8,065 bases of DNA from Pseudomonadota bacterium (GTDB taxonomy: Bacteria > Pseudomonadota > Gammaproteobacteria > Burkholderiales > Sulfuricellaceae): the NCBI GenBank assembly GCA_021783895.1, contig JAJXTJ010000040.1, positions 1 through 8,065 on the forward strand, in the 5' to 3' direction. Below are positions 1-6,789 of this stretch, one piece after another (position 1 is the stretch's first letter; each line of letters opens with the position of its first letter). A program made the translations under genes and the position numbers. The notes under the pieces are model-generated. The model was not told the origin of the DNA, did not search any database, and saw nothing but the letters and a program-made list of their open reading frames with translations.

Positions 1-1666
1 GGCCGGTCTCGAACAGCATGGTGAGCATCTTGCGCCACAGCTGCAGGGCGGGGATCTTCTTGTGCAGCTTGATCTCGCCGCGCGCGGCCTTGTCTTCGTA
101 GCCGACGTAAGCTTCCTCGAACGCCTTGCCGAACTTGTCGTGCAGGTCGGGCACGTCGTTCGGGCTGAACAGGGTCCAGTCGCCGGCTTCCATCACGCGC
201 TTCATGAACAGGTCGGGAATCCAGTTGCAGGTATTCATGTCGTGGGTGCGGCGACGGTCGTCGCCGGTGTTCTTGCGCAACTCCATGAATTCCTCGATGT
301 CGAGGTGCCAGGTTTCCAGGTAGGCGCACACCGCGCCCTTGCGCTTGCCGCCCTGGTTCACCGCCACGGCGGTGTCGTTGACCACTTTCAGGAACGGCAC
401 CACGCCCTGGGACTTGCCATTGGTGCCCTTGATATGGCTGCCCAGCGCGCGCACCCGGCTCCAGTCGTTGCCGAGGCCGCCGGCGAACTTGGACAGGAGC
501 GCGTTCTCCTTGATCGCCTCGTAGATGCCGTCGAGGTCGTCGCTCACCGTGGTCAGGTAGCAGGACGAAAGCTGCGAGCGGCGCGTACCCGAATTGAACA
601 GGGTCGGCGTCGAGCTCATGAAATCGAAGCTGGAAAGCACATTGTAGAATTCGATGGCGCGGGTTTCGCGGTCGATCTCGTTGAGGGAGAGGCCCATCGC
701 CACGCGCATGAAGAAGGCCTGCGGCAGCTCGATGCGGCGCTCGTCGATGTGCAGGAAGTAGCGGTCGTACAGGGTTTGCAGGCTGAGGTAGCCGAACTGC
801 AGGTCGCGCGAGGCATCCAGGGCGGCGCCCAGGCGTTTCAGGTCGAACTGTGCCAGGCGCTCGTCGAGGCGCTCGGCGGCGATGCCCTGCTTGATGAAGT
901 CGGGGAAATACTCGGCGTAGCGCGTCGCCATGTCGGCCTGGCTGGCAACTTCGCCCAGCACTTCCTTGCGGATGGTGTCGAGCAGAAGGCGCGCGGTGAC
1001 GAAGCTGTAGGCCGGCTCTTTCTCGATCAGGGTGCGGGCGGAGAGGATGGCCGACTTGCCCACTTCCTCGACCGGCACGCCGTCGTACAGGTTTCTCAGG
1101 GTATGTTCGAGGATAGGCTGCGGCGTAACCGCCTCGCCCAGCCCGTCGCAGGCCGATTGCAGCAGGCCGTTGAGGCGCGCCATGTCTAGCGGGCGGGTTT
1201 GGCCGTTTTCGGTGACGTTGATGACATGCGGAGCGGCGGCTGGCTGAGCCTGCTTGTGCCGGGCGCGCTCCTGCGTGCGCTGCTCGCGGTAGAGCACGTA
1301 GGAACGCGCGACGTCGTGCTCGCCGGAGCGCATCAGCGCCAGTTCGACCTGGTCCTGGATATCCTCGATATGAAAAGTGCCGCCGTTGGGCTGGCGGCGC
1401 ATCAGGGCGGACACCACGCTCTCGGTCAGAGCAGCGACGACCTCGCGCACGCGCGCGGAAGCCGCTCCCTGGCCGCCGTTAACGGCGATGAATGCCTTGG
1501 TCAGGGCAATCGAGATCTTGGCGGGCTCGAAGCCGACCACCGAGCCGTTGCGGCGGATGATTTTGTATTGGGCATAGATTGATTCTCGGCCCGTCGCGGT
1601 TTCGCCGGAACCGAAGTTCGAGGCGGCAAAAGGGGAAGGCGAAACGGAATCGGTTGAAAGCTGCAT
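1..1666 (-). CDS. nrdA: Ribonucleoside-diphosphate reductase class I, alpha subunit (N-terminal 555 residues; 3' end outside window)
   Basis: Large chain of aerobic class I ribonucleotide reductase, which reduces ribonucleoside diphosphates to deoxyribonucleotides in the cytoplasm with a radical-carrying beta chain (NrdB). The first 555 codons are present and the frame runs off the left edge; I expect a total of roughly 950 or more. Visible parts: an ATP-cone at about residues 34-130, a second ATP-cone-like segment at about 148-240, then the start of the catalytic barrel. Cys369 in the SSCYL motif matches the first redox cysteine (Cys225 of E. coli). Conserved GGKRKGAVCAYLETWH spans 439-454. 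The radical-transfer NLC motif, second redox cysteine and C-terminal cysteine pair would lie beyond the edge. The ATG at 1666 has AGGAGG 10 bases upstream. The layout argues for class I over B12-dependent class II. nrdB is not in view and may lie further left. Confidence 0.93.
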   Translation of the reverse strand, partial: MQLSTDSVSPSPFAASNFGSGETATGRESIYAQYKIIRRNGSVVGFEPAKISIALTKAFIAVNGGQGAASARVREVVAALTESVVSALMRRQPNGGTFHIEDIQDQVELALMRSGEHDVARSYVLYREQRTQERARHKQAQPAAAPHVINVTENGQTRPLDMARLNGLLQSACDGLGEAVTPQPILEHTLRNLYDGVPVEEVGKSAILSARTLIEKEPAYSFVTARLLLDTIRKEVLGEVASQADMATRYAEYFPDFIKQGIAAERLDERLAQFDLKRLGAALDASRDLQFGYLSLQTLYDRYFLHIDERRIELPQAFFMRVAMGLSLNEIDRETRAIEFYNVLSSFDFMSSTPTLFNSGTRRSQLSSCYLTTVSDDLDGIYEAIKENALLSKFAGGLGNDWSRVRALGSHIKGTNGKSQGVVPFLKVVNDTAVAVNQGGKRKGAVCAYLETWHLDIEEFMELRKNTGDDRRRTHDMNTCNWIPDLFMKRVMEAGDWTLFSPNDVPDLHDKFGKAFEEAYVGYEDKAARGEIKLHKKIPALQLWRKMLTMLFETG

Positions 1667-1676
1667 GGGTGGTTAT

Positions 1677-1682
1677 CCTCCT
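1677..1682 (-). promoter_or_regulatory. Strong ribosome binding site of nrdA
   Basis: On the minus strand this reads AGGAGG, ending 10 bases before the nrdA ATG. It fixes the start and is much the strongest Shine-Dalgarno sequence in the window. Confidence 0.8.
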
Positions 1683-1720
1683 GATTTTATTTATTGCGGC
1701 AAGCCGGTGTGGCTAGTCTC

Positions 1721-1740
1721 TTGTCCACAACATATCCACA
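1721..1740 (+). promoter_or_regulatory. Pair of DnaA-box-like nonamers
   Basis: TTGTCCACA (1721-1729) and ATATCCACA (1732-1740) each differ from the DnaA box TTATCCACA at one position. They are in the same orientation, 11 bp (one helical turn) apart, and form part of a 9-bp direct repeat CCACAACAT (1725-1733 and 1736-1744). The second overlaps the proximal NrdR box. DnaA is known to regulate nrdAB in E. coli through similar boxes; DnaA control here is inferred. An alternative is that the repeat only serves NrdR. Confidence 0.5.
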
Positions 1741-1751
1741 ACATCTTGTGC
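1736..1751. promoter_or_regulatory. NrdR-box-like operator, proximal to nrdA
   Basis: CCACAACATCTTGTGC matches 12 of 16 positions of the NrdR consensus acaCwAtATaTwGtgt, with perfect CACAA/TTGTG arms. NrdR is the ATP/dATP-sensing repressor of RNR genes and normally binds two such boxes. The other box (1768-1783) is centred exactly 32 bp away, about three helical turns, as expected for NrdR pairs. Binding itself is inferred. Confidence 0.7.
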
Positions 1752-1767
1752 CTAGACTATCGACTTA

Positions 1768-1783
1768 ACACTAATTCTAGTAT
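1768..1783. promoter_or_regulatory. NrdR-box-like operator, distal to nrdA
   Basis: ACACTAATTCTAGTAT matches 12 of 16 positions of the NrdR consensus and keeps the CTA/TAG core symmetry. It covers the proposed nrdA -10 element (TAGAAT on the minus strand, 1779-1774), so a bound repressor would block the promoter. The spacer to the proximal box is 16 bp. Confidence 0.7.
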
Positions 1784-1802
1784 CGTGGTTGACAAAACGC
1801 AA
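1774..1802 (-). promoter_or_regulatory. Possible sigma-70 promoter of nrdA
   Basis: On the minus strand TTGCGT (1802-1797) is followed after 17 bp by TAGAAT (1779-1774). The -10 has five of six consensus bases, the -35 only three. Transcription would start near 1767 and leave a leader of about 100 bases. The case rests mostly on the -10 lying inside an NrdR box. Confidence 0.35.
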
Positions 1803-1867
1803 CCAGAATTTACGCTCAATTCGTGATTTATGCAGTACATGGGGATATTGAAAAACATGGGGAAGGG

Positions 1868-1906
1868 AGTAAACAAACCACGTTCATGGATCGTGGTTTG
1901 TTTACT
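1868..1906. repeat. Perfect inverted repeat, 15-bp arms with 9-base loop
   Basis: The left arm AGTAAACAAACCACG (1868-1882) and right arm CGTGGTTTGTTTACT (1892-1906) are exact reverse complements around TTCATGGAT. Neither strand has a T-run after the stem, so it is not a typical intrinsic terminator. It lies 75 bases past the glnS stop and about 85 bases upstream of the distal NrdR box. It could be an operator, a T-less terminator or processing hairpin for the glnS transcript, or a remnant of a small mobile repeat. The sequence does not decide between these. Confidence 0.85.
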
Positions 1907-1980
1907 GGATGACAATGCGAAGTAACGTCATCAGATATTGAATGCAACCCGCAATAACACGGCCTGGTAGGCGGGACTGC

Positions 1981-3651
1981 CTATTCCTTCGTCCACGAAT
2001 CCTTCAGCGTCACCGTGCGGTTGAACACCAGCTTGCCGCCAGGCTGGTGATCGCGGCGGTCGGCGCAGAAGTAGCCGAGCCGCTCGAACTGATAGCGGGT
2101 TTCGGGCGCAGCATCGCGCACGACGGCCTCGACCCAGCCTTGCACCACGGTCAGCGATTCGGAGTTGATGAACTCACGGAAGTCGCGCGCCTTGTCGCTA
2201 TCCGGCTCGGCGATGGTGAACAGGCGGTCGTAGAGCCGGATTTCCGCCGGCAGGGCGTGTTCGGCGGAAAGCCAGTGGATCACGCCCTTGACCTTGCGCC
2301 CCTGCGGGTTCTTGCCGAGCGTGTCGGGGTCGATCGAGCAGCGCAGTTCAACCACCTTGCCGGCAGCATCCTTGATCGCTTCGTCGCACCTGACGACATA
2401 GCTGTAGCGCAGCCGTGCTTCGCCGCCCGGCACCAAACGCTGCCAGCCTGGTGGCGGGTTTTCGGTGAAGTCGTCGGCCTCGACCCAGATTTCTTTTGAA
2501 AACGGCACGACCCGGTTACCGAACTCGGGATGGCTGGGGTGGAAACCGGCTTCGCGCGACTGCGTTTCGCCTTCGATGAAGTTGGTAATCACTACCTTCA
2601 GCGGCTTGACCACCGCCATCACGCGCGGCACGCGCACTTCCATGTCCTCGCGGATGCAGCCTTCGAGCACGCTCATGTCGACCACGTTGTCGCTCTTGGA
2701 GATGCCGATGCGCCGCGCGAACTCGCGGATGCCCTCGGGCGTGTAACCGCGCCGCCGCATGCCGGTGATGGTGGGCATGCGCGGATCGTCCCAGCCCGAA
2801 ACCAGCTTTTCCGTCACCAGCTGGTTCAGCTTGCGCTTGCTGGTCAGGGTGTACTGCAACTCCAGGCGGGAGAACTCGATCTGCTGCGGATGGCATGGCA
2901 CCGGCAGCTGGTCCAGCACCCAGTCGTAGAGCGGGCGGTGGTCTTCGAACTCGAGCGTGCACAGGGAATGGGTGATGTTCTCCAGCGCATCGGAAATGCA
3001 GTGGGTGTAATCGTACATCGGGTAGATGCACCACTTGTCGCCGGTGCGGATGTGGTGGGCGCGGCGGATGCGGTAGATGGCCGGATCGCGCAGGTTGATG
3101 TTGGGCGAGGCCATGTCGATTTTGGCACGCAGCACCTTGCTGCCGTCGGGGAATTCGCCGGCCTTCATGCGGGCGAACAGCTCAAGGTTCTCCGCCGCCG
3201 GACGGTCGCGATACGGGCTATTCTTGCCCGGCGCCGTAAGCGTGCCGCGATATTCGCGCATTTCATCGGCGCTGAGTTCATCCACATAAGCCTTGCCCTG
3301 CCGGATCAGCTCGACCGCATAATCGTAAAGCGCCTCGAAATAGTCCGACGCCCAGCGCACCGGACCGTCCCACTGGAAGCCCAGCCAGCGCACGTCATCC
3401 TGGATGGACAGCGCGTATTCATCGCTTTCCTTCTCCGGGTTGGTATCGTCGAAACGCAGGTTGCACTTGCCCTGATAGTCCAGCGCCAGGCCGAAATTCA
3501 GGCAGATCGACTTGGCGTGGCCGACGTGCAGGTAGCCGTTGGGTTCGGGCGGGAAACGGGTGACGATGCTCTTGTGCTTGCCGCTGGCAAGGTCGGCCTC
3601 GATAACGTTGCGAATGAAATGGGGGACGGGGGCATTACCGCTACTGCTCAT
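1981..3651 (-). CDS. glnS: Glutaminyl-tRNA synthetase
   Basis: Cytoplasmic class I aminoacyl-tRNA synthetase that charges tRNA-Gln with glutamine using ATP. It has 556 residues, against 554 in E. coli, and aligns with it from the first residues, which supports the ATG at 3651. The HIGH signature is HVGH at 42-45 within a typical [11 protein letters not shown] stretch. The glutamine-pocket region [20 protein letters not shown] is at 210-229. The KMSKS loop reads TSKRK at 270-274, with Thr where E. coli has Met. The C-terminal half (about 340-556) is the two-barrel anticodon-binding domain. No good Shine-Dalgarno precedes the start. It is divergent from the TPR gene and points toward nrdA. A full-length GlnRS implies direct Gln-tRNA charging rather than sole use of the GatCAB amidation route. 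Confidence 0.97.
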   Translation of the reverse strand: MSSSGNAPVPHFIRNVIEADLASGKHKSIVTRFPPEPNGYLHVGHAKSICLNFGLALDYQGKCNLRFDDTNPEKESDEYALSIQDDVRWLGFQWDGPVRWASDYFEALYDYAVELIRQGKAYVDELSADEMREYRGTLTAPGKNSPYRDRPAAENLELFARMKAGEFPDGSKVLRAKIDMASPNINLRDPAIYRIRRAHHIRTGDKWCIYPMYDYTHCISDALENITHSLCTLEFEDHRPLYDWVLDQLPVPCHPQQIEFSRLELQYTLTSKRKLNQLVTEKLVSGWDDPRMPTITGMRRRGYTPEGIREFARRIGISKSDNVVDMSVLEGCIREDMEVRVPRVMAVVKPLKVVITNFIEGETQSREAGFHPSHPEFGNRVVPFSKEIWVEADDFTENPPPGWQRLVPGGEARLRYSYVVRCDEAIKDAAGKVVELRCSIDPDTLGKNPQGRKVKGVIHWLSAEHALPAEIRLYDRLFTIAEPDSDKARDFREFINSESLTVVQGWVEAVVRDAAPETRYQFERLGYFCADRRDHQPGGKLVFNRTVTLKDSWTKE

Positions 3652-3689
3652 AAACTTGGGTCATTCTGAAAAGATTCGAAGCAAAGGGT

Positions 3690-3718
3690 TTGGTAAAAGG
3701 GGCGGTTCTTGTTAGAAT
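3690..3718 (+). promoter_or_regulatory. Likely sigma-70 promoter of the envelope gene run
   Basis: TTGGTA (3690-3695) and TAGAAT (3713-3718) are separated by 17 bp, with four and five of six consensus bases. Transcription would start near 3725, about 30 bases before the ATG at 3756. This also argues against the in-frame TTG at 3690 as the start of the TPR gene, since it falls in the -35 element. Confidence 0.5.
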
Positions 3719-3755
3719 TCAGCCTGTTTGCAATATTGTGAAAAGTATACTACCA

Positions 3756-4841
3756 ATGAGCCGTTTCCGCATTGCCACAATCTTGGCCTCCCTGTCCTGC
3801 GCCTTGTTCTTCACCTTCGGCCAGCCTGTACGCGCCGATGAGCTGCAAGACATCAACACGCTCTACAAACAGGGGCAGAGTGACAAGGCCATGGAACGCC
3901 TCGAAAGATATCTCACCAGCCGCCCCAGGGACACCCAGGGACCGAAAATCGCCCAGGGCCGTTTCCTCAAGGGGCTGATCCTGGTAGCGCAGGGCAAAAA
4001 TGCGGAAGCGATCCAGATATTCACCCGACTTACCGAAGATTACCCCGAGCTGCCCGAACCCTACAACAACCTGGCAGTGCTCTATGCCTCCCAGGGTCAA
4101 TACGAGAAAGCCCGCCAGGCTCTTGAAATGGCGATCAGCACCCACCCCAGCTACGCCACAGCACACGAAAATCTGGGCGATATCTACGCCAAGATGGCGA
4201 GCCAGGCCTATGACAAAGCGCTGCAACTGGACAAGAGCAATGCCACTGCACAAACCAAACTTGCGTTGATAAAGGAGCTATTTTCAGTTTCCGGAAAAAT
4301 GAATCCTGCGCCGGCAAAATCCGCAACACCCAGGGCTGCGCTTGCACTCGCCGCGTCGGCTCCCGCCATCGCGCCAACGAAACCTGATCTGCCCAAGCCC
4401 GCTCCGGCACCGATTGTTACGCCCGCTCCGGCGCCGCCCAAACCCGAAACGGCCAAGTCAGCGCCCCAAGTGAGAACCGCCCCTGCGATCAAAGCCGATA
4501 CTGACGCAGCCGTGCTGAAAACTCTCAACGGCTGGGCCAAGGCATGGTCGAGCAAGAACGTCTCCGGCTACCTCGCCCATTACGCCAAGGACTTCAAGGT
4601 TCCCGGCGGCGAGAACCGCGCCGCCTGGGAAAAGAATCGCAAGGTACGCATCGGCAAACCTAAATCCATCCACGTCGCCATCGAATCGCCGCGCGTTACT
4701 TTTAGCGATGTCAATCACGCCAGCGTCACTTTCAAGCAAGTCTACAAGTCCGATTCCCTCTCGAGCTCTACCCGGAAAACGGTTGTACTAGTCAAGATCG
4801 GAGACAAATGGCTGATCCAGCAAGAACGGATTGGCCGGTAA
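3756..4841 (+). CDS. Exported TPR protein with C-terminal NTF2-like (Csd6-type) domain
   Basis: Residues 1-27 form a signal peptide (Arg at 3 and 5, hydrophobic core 7-22, likely cleavage after VRA at 25-27); the Cys at 15 is not in a lipobox. About three TPR units follow: roughly 30-60, 66-99 and 101-133, with a shortened fourth at 134-164. A Pro/Ala/Lys-rich linker spans about 183-246. The last 110 residues form a small NTF2-like domain with a W-rich start (GWAKAW at 259-264) that aligns with the C-terminus of the next gene's product. The protein is 361 residues and probably acts in the periplasm as a scaffold; no catalytic motif is visible. The start at 3756 is preferred over TTG 3690 because it begins directly with the signal peptide. 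The ribosome site is weak. Forty-seven bases separate it from the next gene. The exact partner is unknown. Confidence 0.88.
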   Translation: MSRFRIATILASLSCALFFTFGQPVRADELQDINTLYKQGQSDKAMERLERYLTSRPRDTQGPKIAQGRFLKGLILVAQGKNAEAIQIFTRLTEDYPELPEPYNNLAVLYASQGQYEKARQALEMAISTHPSYATAHENLGDIYAKMASQAYDKALQLDKSNATAQTKLALIKELFSVSGKMNPAPAKSATPRAALALAASAPAIAPTKPDLPKPAPAPIVTPAPAPPKPETAKSAPQVRTAPAIKADTDAAVLKTLNGWAKAWSSKNVSGYLAHYAKDFKVPGGENRAAWEKNRKVRIGKPKSIHVAIESPRVTFSDVNHASVTFKQVYKSDSLSSSTRKTVVLVKIGDKWLIQQERIGR

Positions 4842-4888
4842 CCGGTTCTGAGCGCCTTCACGAATAAGAGGAATTTTCCCTGTACGGC

Positions 4889-6130
4889 ATGACAAGGCCA
4901 ACGCCGGGCCAGATATTCGCGGCCCTCACCCTTCTTTGCGCCTTTCTGGCCTCCCCGCTGGCGCCCTCAGCAATGGCAATGGGCAGCAAACCTGCCGCAC
5001 ACAAGCGCGAAGCACCACAAAACCAGGGCTCAAGCGACCTTGAGGCTATGCTGGTCACGAGCCTGCTCGAAATTCGGCAGAACCGTCTGGGTATCGCCAT
5101 GAAGGATATCGAAGCCCTGCTCAGGATTTACCCCAATTTCAAGCTGGCCCACCTGATCCAGGGCGACCTGTTGATGGCTCGGGCGTATCCGATCAGCACC
5201 ATCGGCAGCGCCGCCGGCGCCTCCCCGCAACAAATCTCCGGTCTGCGCGATGAAGCACGCGCCCGCCTGATGCGTCACCTGGAGCAGATGCCGGTCAATC
5301 GCGAGCCCAAATACCTGGTCCAGTTCCAGCCGGAACAGCATTACGCCGTGGTGGTGGATACGGGAAAATCCCGGCTCTACCTGTTCCAGAACGTCAACGG
5401 GTCGCCACGCTATATCGCTGACTACTATGTCAGCAGCGGCAAGGACGGCGCCGAAAAAAACAAGGAAGGCGACCAGAAAACGCCAACGGGCGTCTACTTC
5501 GTCACCGCCAGCCTGCCCAAAGCTAAAATTCCCGATTTTTACGGCAGCGGCGCCTTTCCCATCAGCTACCCTAATGAATGGGACCGCCAACAGGGCAAGA
5601 ACGGCCACGGCATCTGGCTGCACGGCGTGCCCAGCGACACTTACAGCCGCCCGCCGCGCGCCAGCAACGGCTGCGTCGTACTGGCCAACCCCGACCTGGA
5701 CAAGCTTGGAAAGGATCTGCAGGTGGGCCTGACCCCGATAGTGATCAGCGACAGCGTGGAATGGGTGGACGCCAAGGAACTCGCCGCCGAGCGCAGCGAA
5801 CTCAGCAGGCGTGTCGAAAACTGGCGGCGCGACTGGGAAAGCGTCAATATGGATAAATATCTGCAATATTATTCCAGGAGCTTCCGTGCCCCCGGCCAGG
5901 ATTACCATTCCTGGGAAGAGCAGAAGCGCAAGGTCAACGCCAGCAAAACCTGGATCAAGGTCAAGCTGTCAAATATCAGCATCTTCAGCTACCCAGGCAA
6001 TGATAACCTGATGGTGATAACATTCGACCAGGATTACAGCAGCAACAATTTGAAAAACCAGATGAAGAAGCGCCAGTACTGGAAGTTCGATGGCAACGAG
6101 TGGAAAATCGTCTACGAGGGGGCCGCATGA
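4889..6130 (+). CDS. Exported L,D-transpeptidase (YkuD) family enzyme, Csd6/Pgp2-like architecture
   Basis: A signal peptide (residues 1-30, cleavage likely after AMA) is followed by a helical N-terminal part (about 48-135), a YkuD catalytic domain (about 150-290) and a C-terminal NTF2-like domain (about 303-413). The catalytic signature is HG at 245-246 and SNGC at 259-262, giving His245 and nucleophile Cys262. It should act on peptidoglycan stem peptides in the periplasm. The three-part layout is that of Csd6 (Helicobacter) and Pgp2 (Campylobacter), which are L,D-carboxypeptidases, so tetrapeptide trimming is as likely as cross-linking. The motif has Asn for the usual His and Val for the usual Arg (SHGCIR). 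AAGAGGA (4866-4872) lies 16 bases from the ATG but only 7 from an in-frame CTG at 4880, so the start may be three codons earlier. Its stop overlaps the next start (ATGA). Confidence 0.9.
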   Translation: MTRPTPGQIFAALTLLCAFLASPLAPSAMAMGSKPAAHKREAPQNQGSSDLEAMLVTSLLEIRQNRLGIAMKDIEALLRIYPNFKLAHLIQGDLLMARAYPISTIGSAAGASPQQISGLRDEARARLMRHLEQMPVNREPKYLVQFQPEQHYAVVVDTGKSRLYLFQNVNGSPRYIADYYVSSGKDGAEKNKEGDQKTPTGVYFVTASLPKAKIPDFYGSGAFPISYPNEWDRQQGKNGHGIWLHGVPSDTYSRPPRASNGCVVLANPDLDKLGKDLQVGLTPIVISDSVEWVDAKELAAERSELSRRVENWRRDWESVNMDKYLQYYSRSFRAPGQDYHSWEEQKRKVNASKTWIKVKLSNISIFSYPGNDNLMVITFDQDYSSNNLKNQMKKRQYWKFDGNEWKIVYEGAA

Positions 6131-6789
6131 AATTCCGTCTAGTTATGATGGTCGTTGGCTTGCTCATCAGTACCGGCGCGCTCGCCACCAATCCGCGCGT
6201 CGAAATGCGCACCAACCTGGGCGAAATCGTGCTCGAGCTCTATCCCGACAAGGCGCCGAAGACCGTGGCCAACTTCCTGCAATACGTGAATAGCGGCCAG
6301 TACGATGGCACCCTGTTCCACCGTACCATCCAGAAATTCATCATCCAGGGCGGCGGCTACACCCCGGATTTTCAGTACAAACCGACCCTCGCCCCGGTTC
6401 CCAACGAAGCCGCCAACGGCCTCAGGAACGAACCCGGCACGATCGCCATGGCGCGCGCCTATGACCCGAACTCTGCCACCGCGCAGTTCTTCATCAACCT
6501 CGATGACAACAAGTTTCTCAACTTCCTCCGCCCCCTGCCCGATTACTACGGCTATTGCGTCTTCGGCAAAGTGATCGAAGGCATGGATGTCGCAAAAAAG
6601 ATCGGCTCCCTGCCCACGGCGGCCGGCGGACCGTTTGCTGCCGACGTTCCGGTTGAGCCGGTAATCATCGAGAAAATGGTGCTGGATACAGAATCCGCAA
6701 CGGACAATTCCAAGGTCGCGAAAGCGACCGAGCCGGCAAAATCCCGCAAGAAAACCCCAAAGAGCAGAAAGGAAAAGACCCATGGTTAA
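6127..6789 (+). CDS. Periplasmic cyclophilin-type peptidyl-prolyl cis-trans isomerase (PpiA-like)
   Basis: Catalyses cis-trans isomerisation of Xaa-Pro bonds. A signal peptide (1-20, cleavage after ALA) sends it to the periplasm. The cyclophilin core occupies about 22-187, with [14 protein letters not shown] at 64-77 (catalytic Arg66), AMAR at 107-110 and QFFINL at 120-125. Residues about 188-220 form an unusual tail rich in Lys, Arg and Ser with no cyclophilin counterpart. The start at 6127 overlaps the upstream stop as ATGA and has GAGGGGG (6115-6121) in front; an in-frame GTG at 6100 would put nine extra polar residues before the signal peptide and is less likely. The end overlaps the next gene by 8 bases, so coupling is likely. 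It is clearly paralogous to its neighbour. Outer-membrane protein folding is a reasonable role but is inferred. Confidence 0.93.
   Translation: MKFRLVMMVVGLLISTGALATNPRVEMRTNLGEIVLELYPDKAPKTVANFLQYVNSGQYDGTLFHRTIQKFIIQGGGYTPDFQYKPTLAPVPNEAANGLRNEPGTIAMARAYDPNSATAQFFINLDDNKFLNFLRPLPDYYGYCVFGKVIEGMDVAKKIGSLPTAAGGPFAADVPVEPVIIEKMVLDTESATDNSKVAKATEPAKSRKKTPKSRKEKTHG

Larger units (their letters stand above)
1667..1980. other. Intergenic region between glnS and nrdA
   Basis: A 314-base stretch without a convincing gene. From the nrdA side it holds the ribosome binding site, an AT-rich leader, two DnaA-like boxes, two NrdR-like boxes, a possible promoter, a 9-bp direct repeat ACATGGGGA (1837-1845 and 1855-1863), the perfect 15-bp inverted repeat at 1868-1906, and a weak 5-bp stem across the glnS stop codon (1968-1983). 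No standard terminator with a T-run follows glnS. Confidence 0.8.

Noticed and set aside
62..1189. Long open frame (375 codons) on the plus strand, opposite nrdA
   Set aside because: It is antisense to a clearly conserved NrdA and its product has a shadow-like composition rich in Ala, Val, His and Gly. High-GC codon use on the other strand explains the open frame.
1830..1925. Small open frame of 31 codons on the plus strand spanning the 15-bp inverted repeat
   Set aside because: No ribosome binding site. A consensus TTGACA lies at 1789-1794, but no fitting -10 follows at the right spacing. The coding potential cannot be supported.
1968..1983. TAGGC/GCCTA stem across the glnS stop codon as a terminator
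   Set aside because: Only 5 bp, with no T-run after it.
2530..3669. Long open frame (379 codons) on the plus strand, opposite glnS
   Set aside because: Entirely antisense to a full-length GlnRS, with no recognisable domain and a shadow-like composition.
3707..3742. Minus-strand TTCACA with AATTCT 17 bp later as a glnS promoter
   Set aside because: The -35 is good but the -10 has only three of six consensus bases. A glnS promoter must exist in 3652-3755 or beyond, but I cannot place it.
3746..3751. TATACT as a -10 element for the TPR gene
   Set aside because: It is only 4 bases before the ATG, so transcription would start inside the start codon; no fitting -35 exists. The promoter at 3690-3718 is better.
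5030..5908. Open frame of 292 codons on the minus strand, opposite the YkuD enzyme gene
   Set aside because: Antisense to conserved catalytic coding sequence, with no own start signals or recognisable family.
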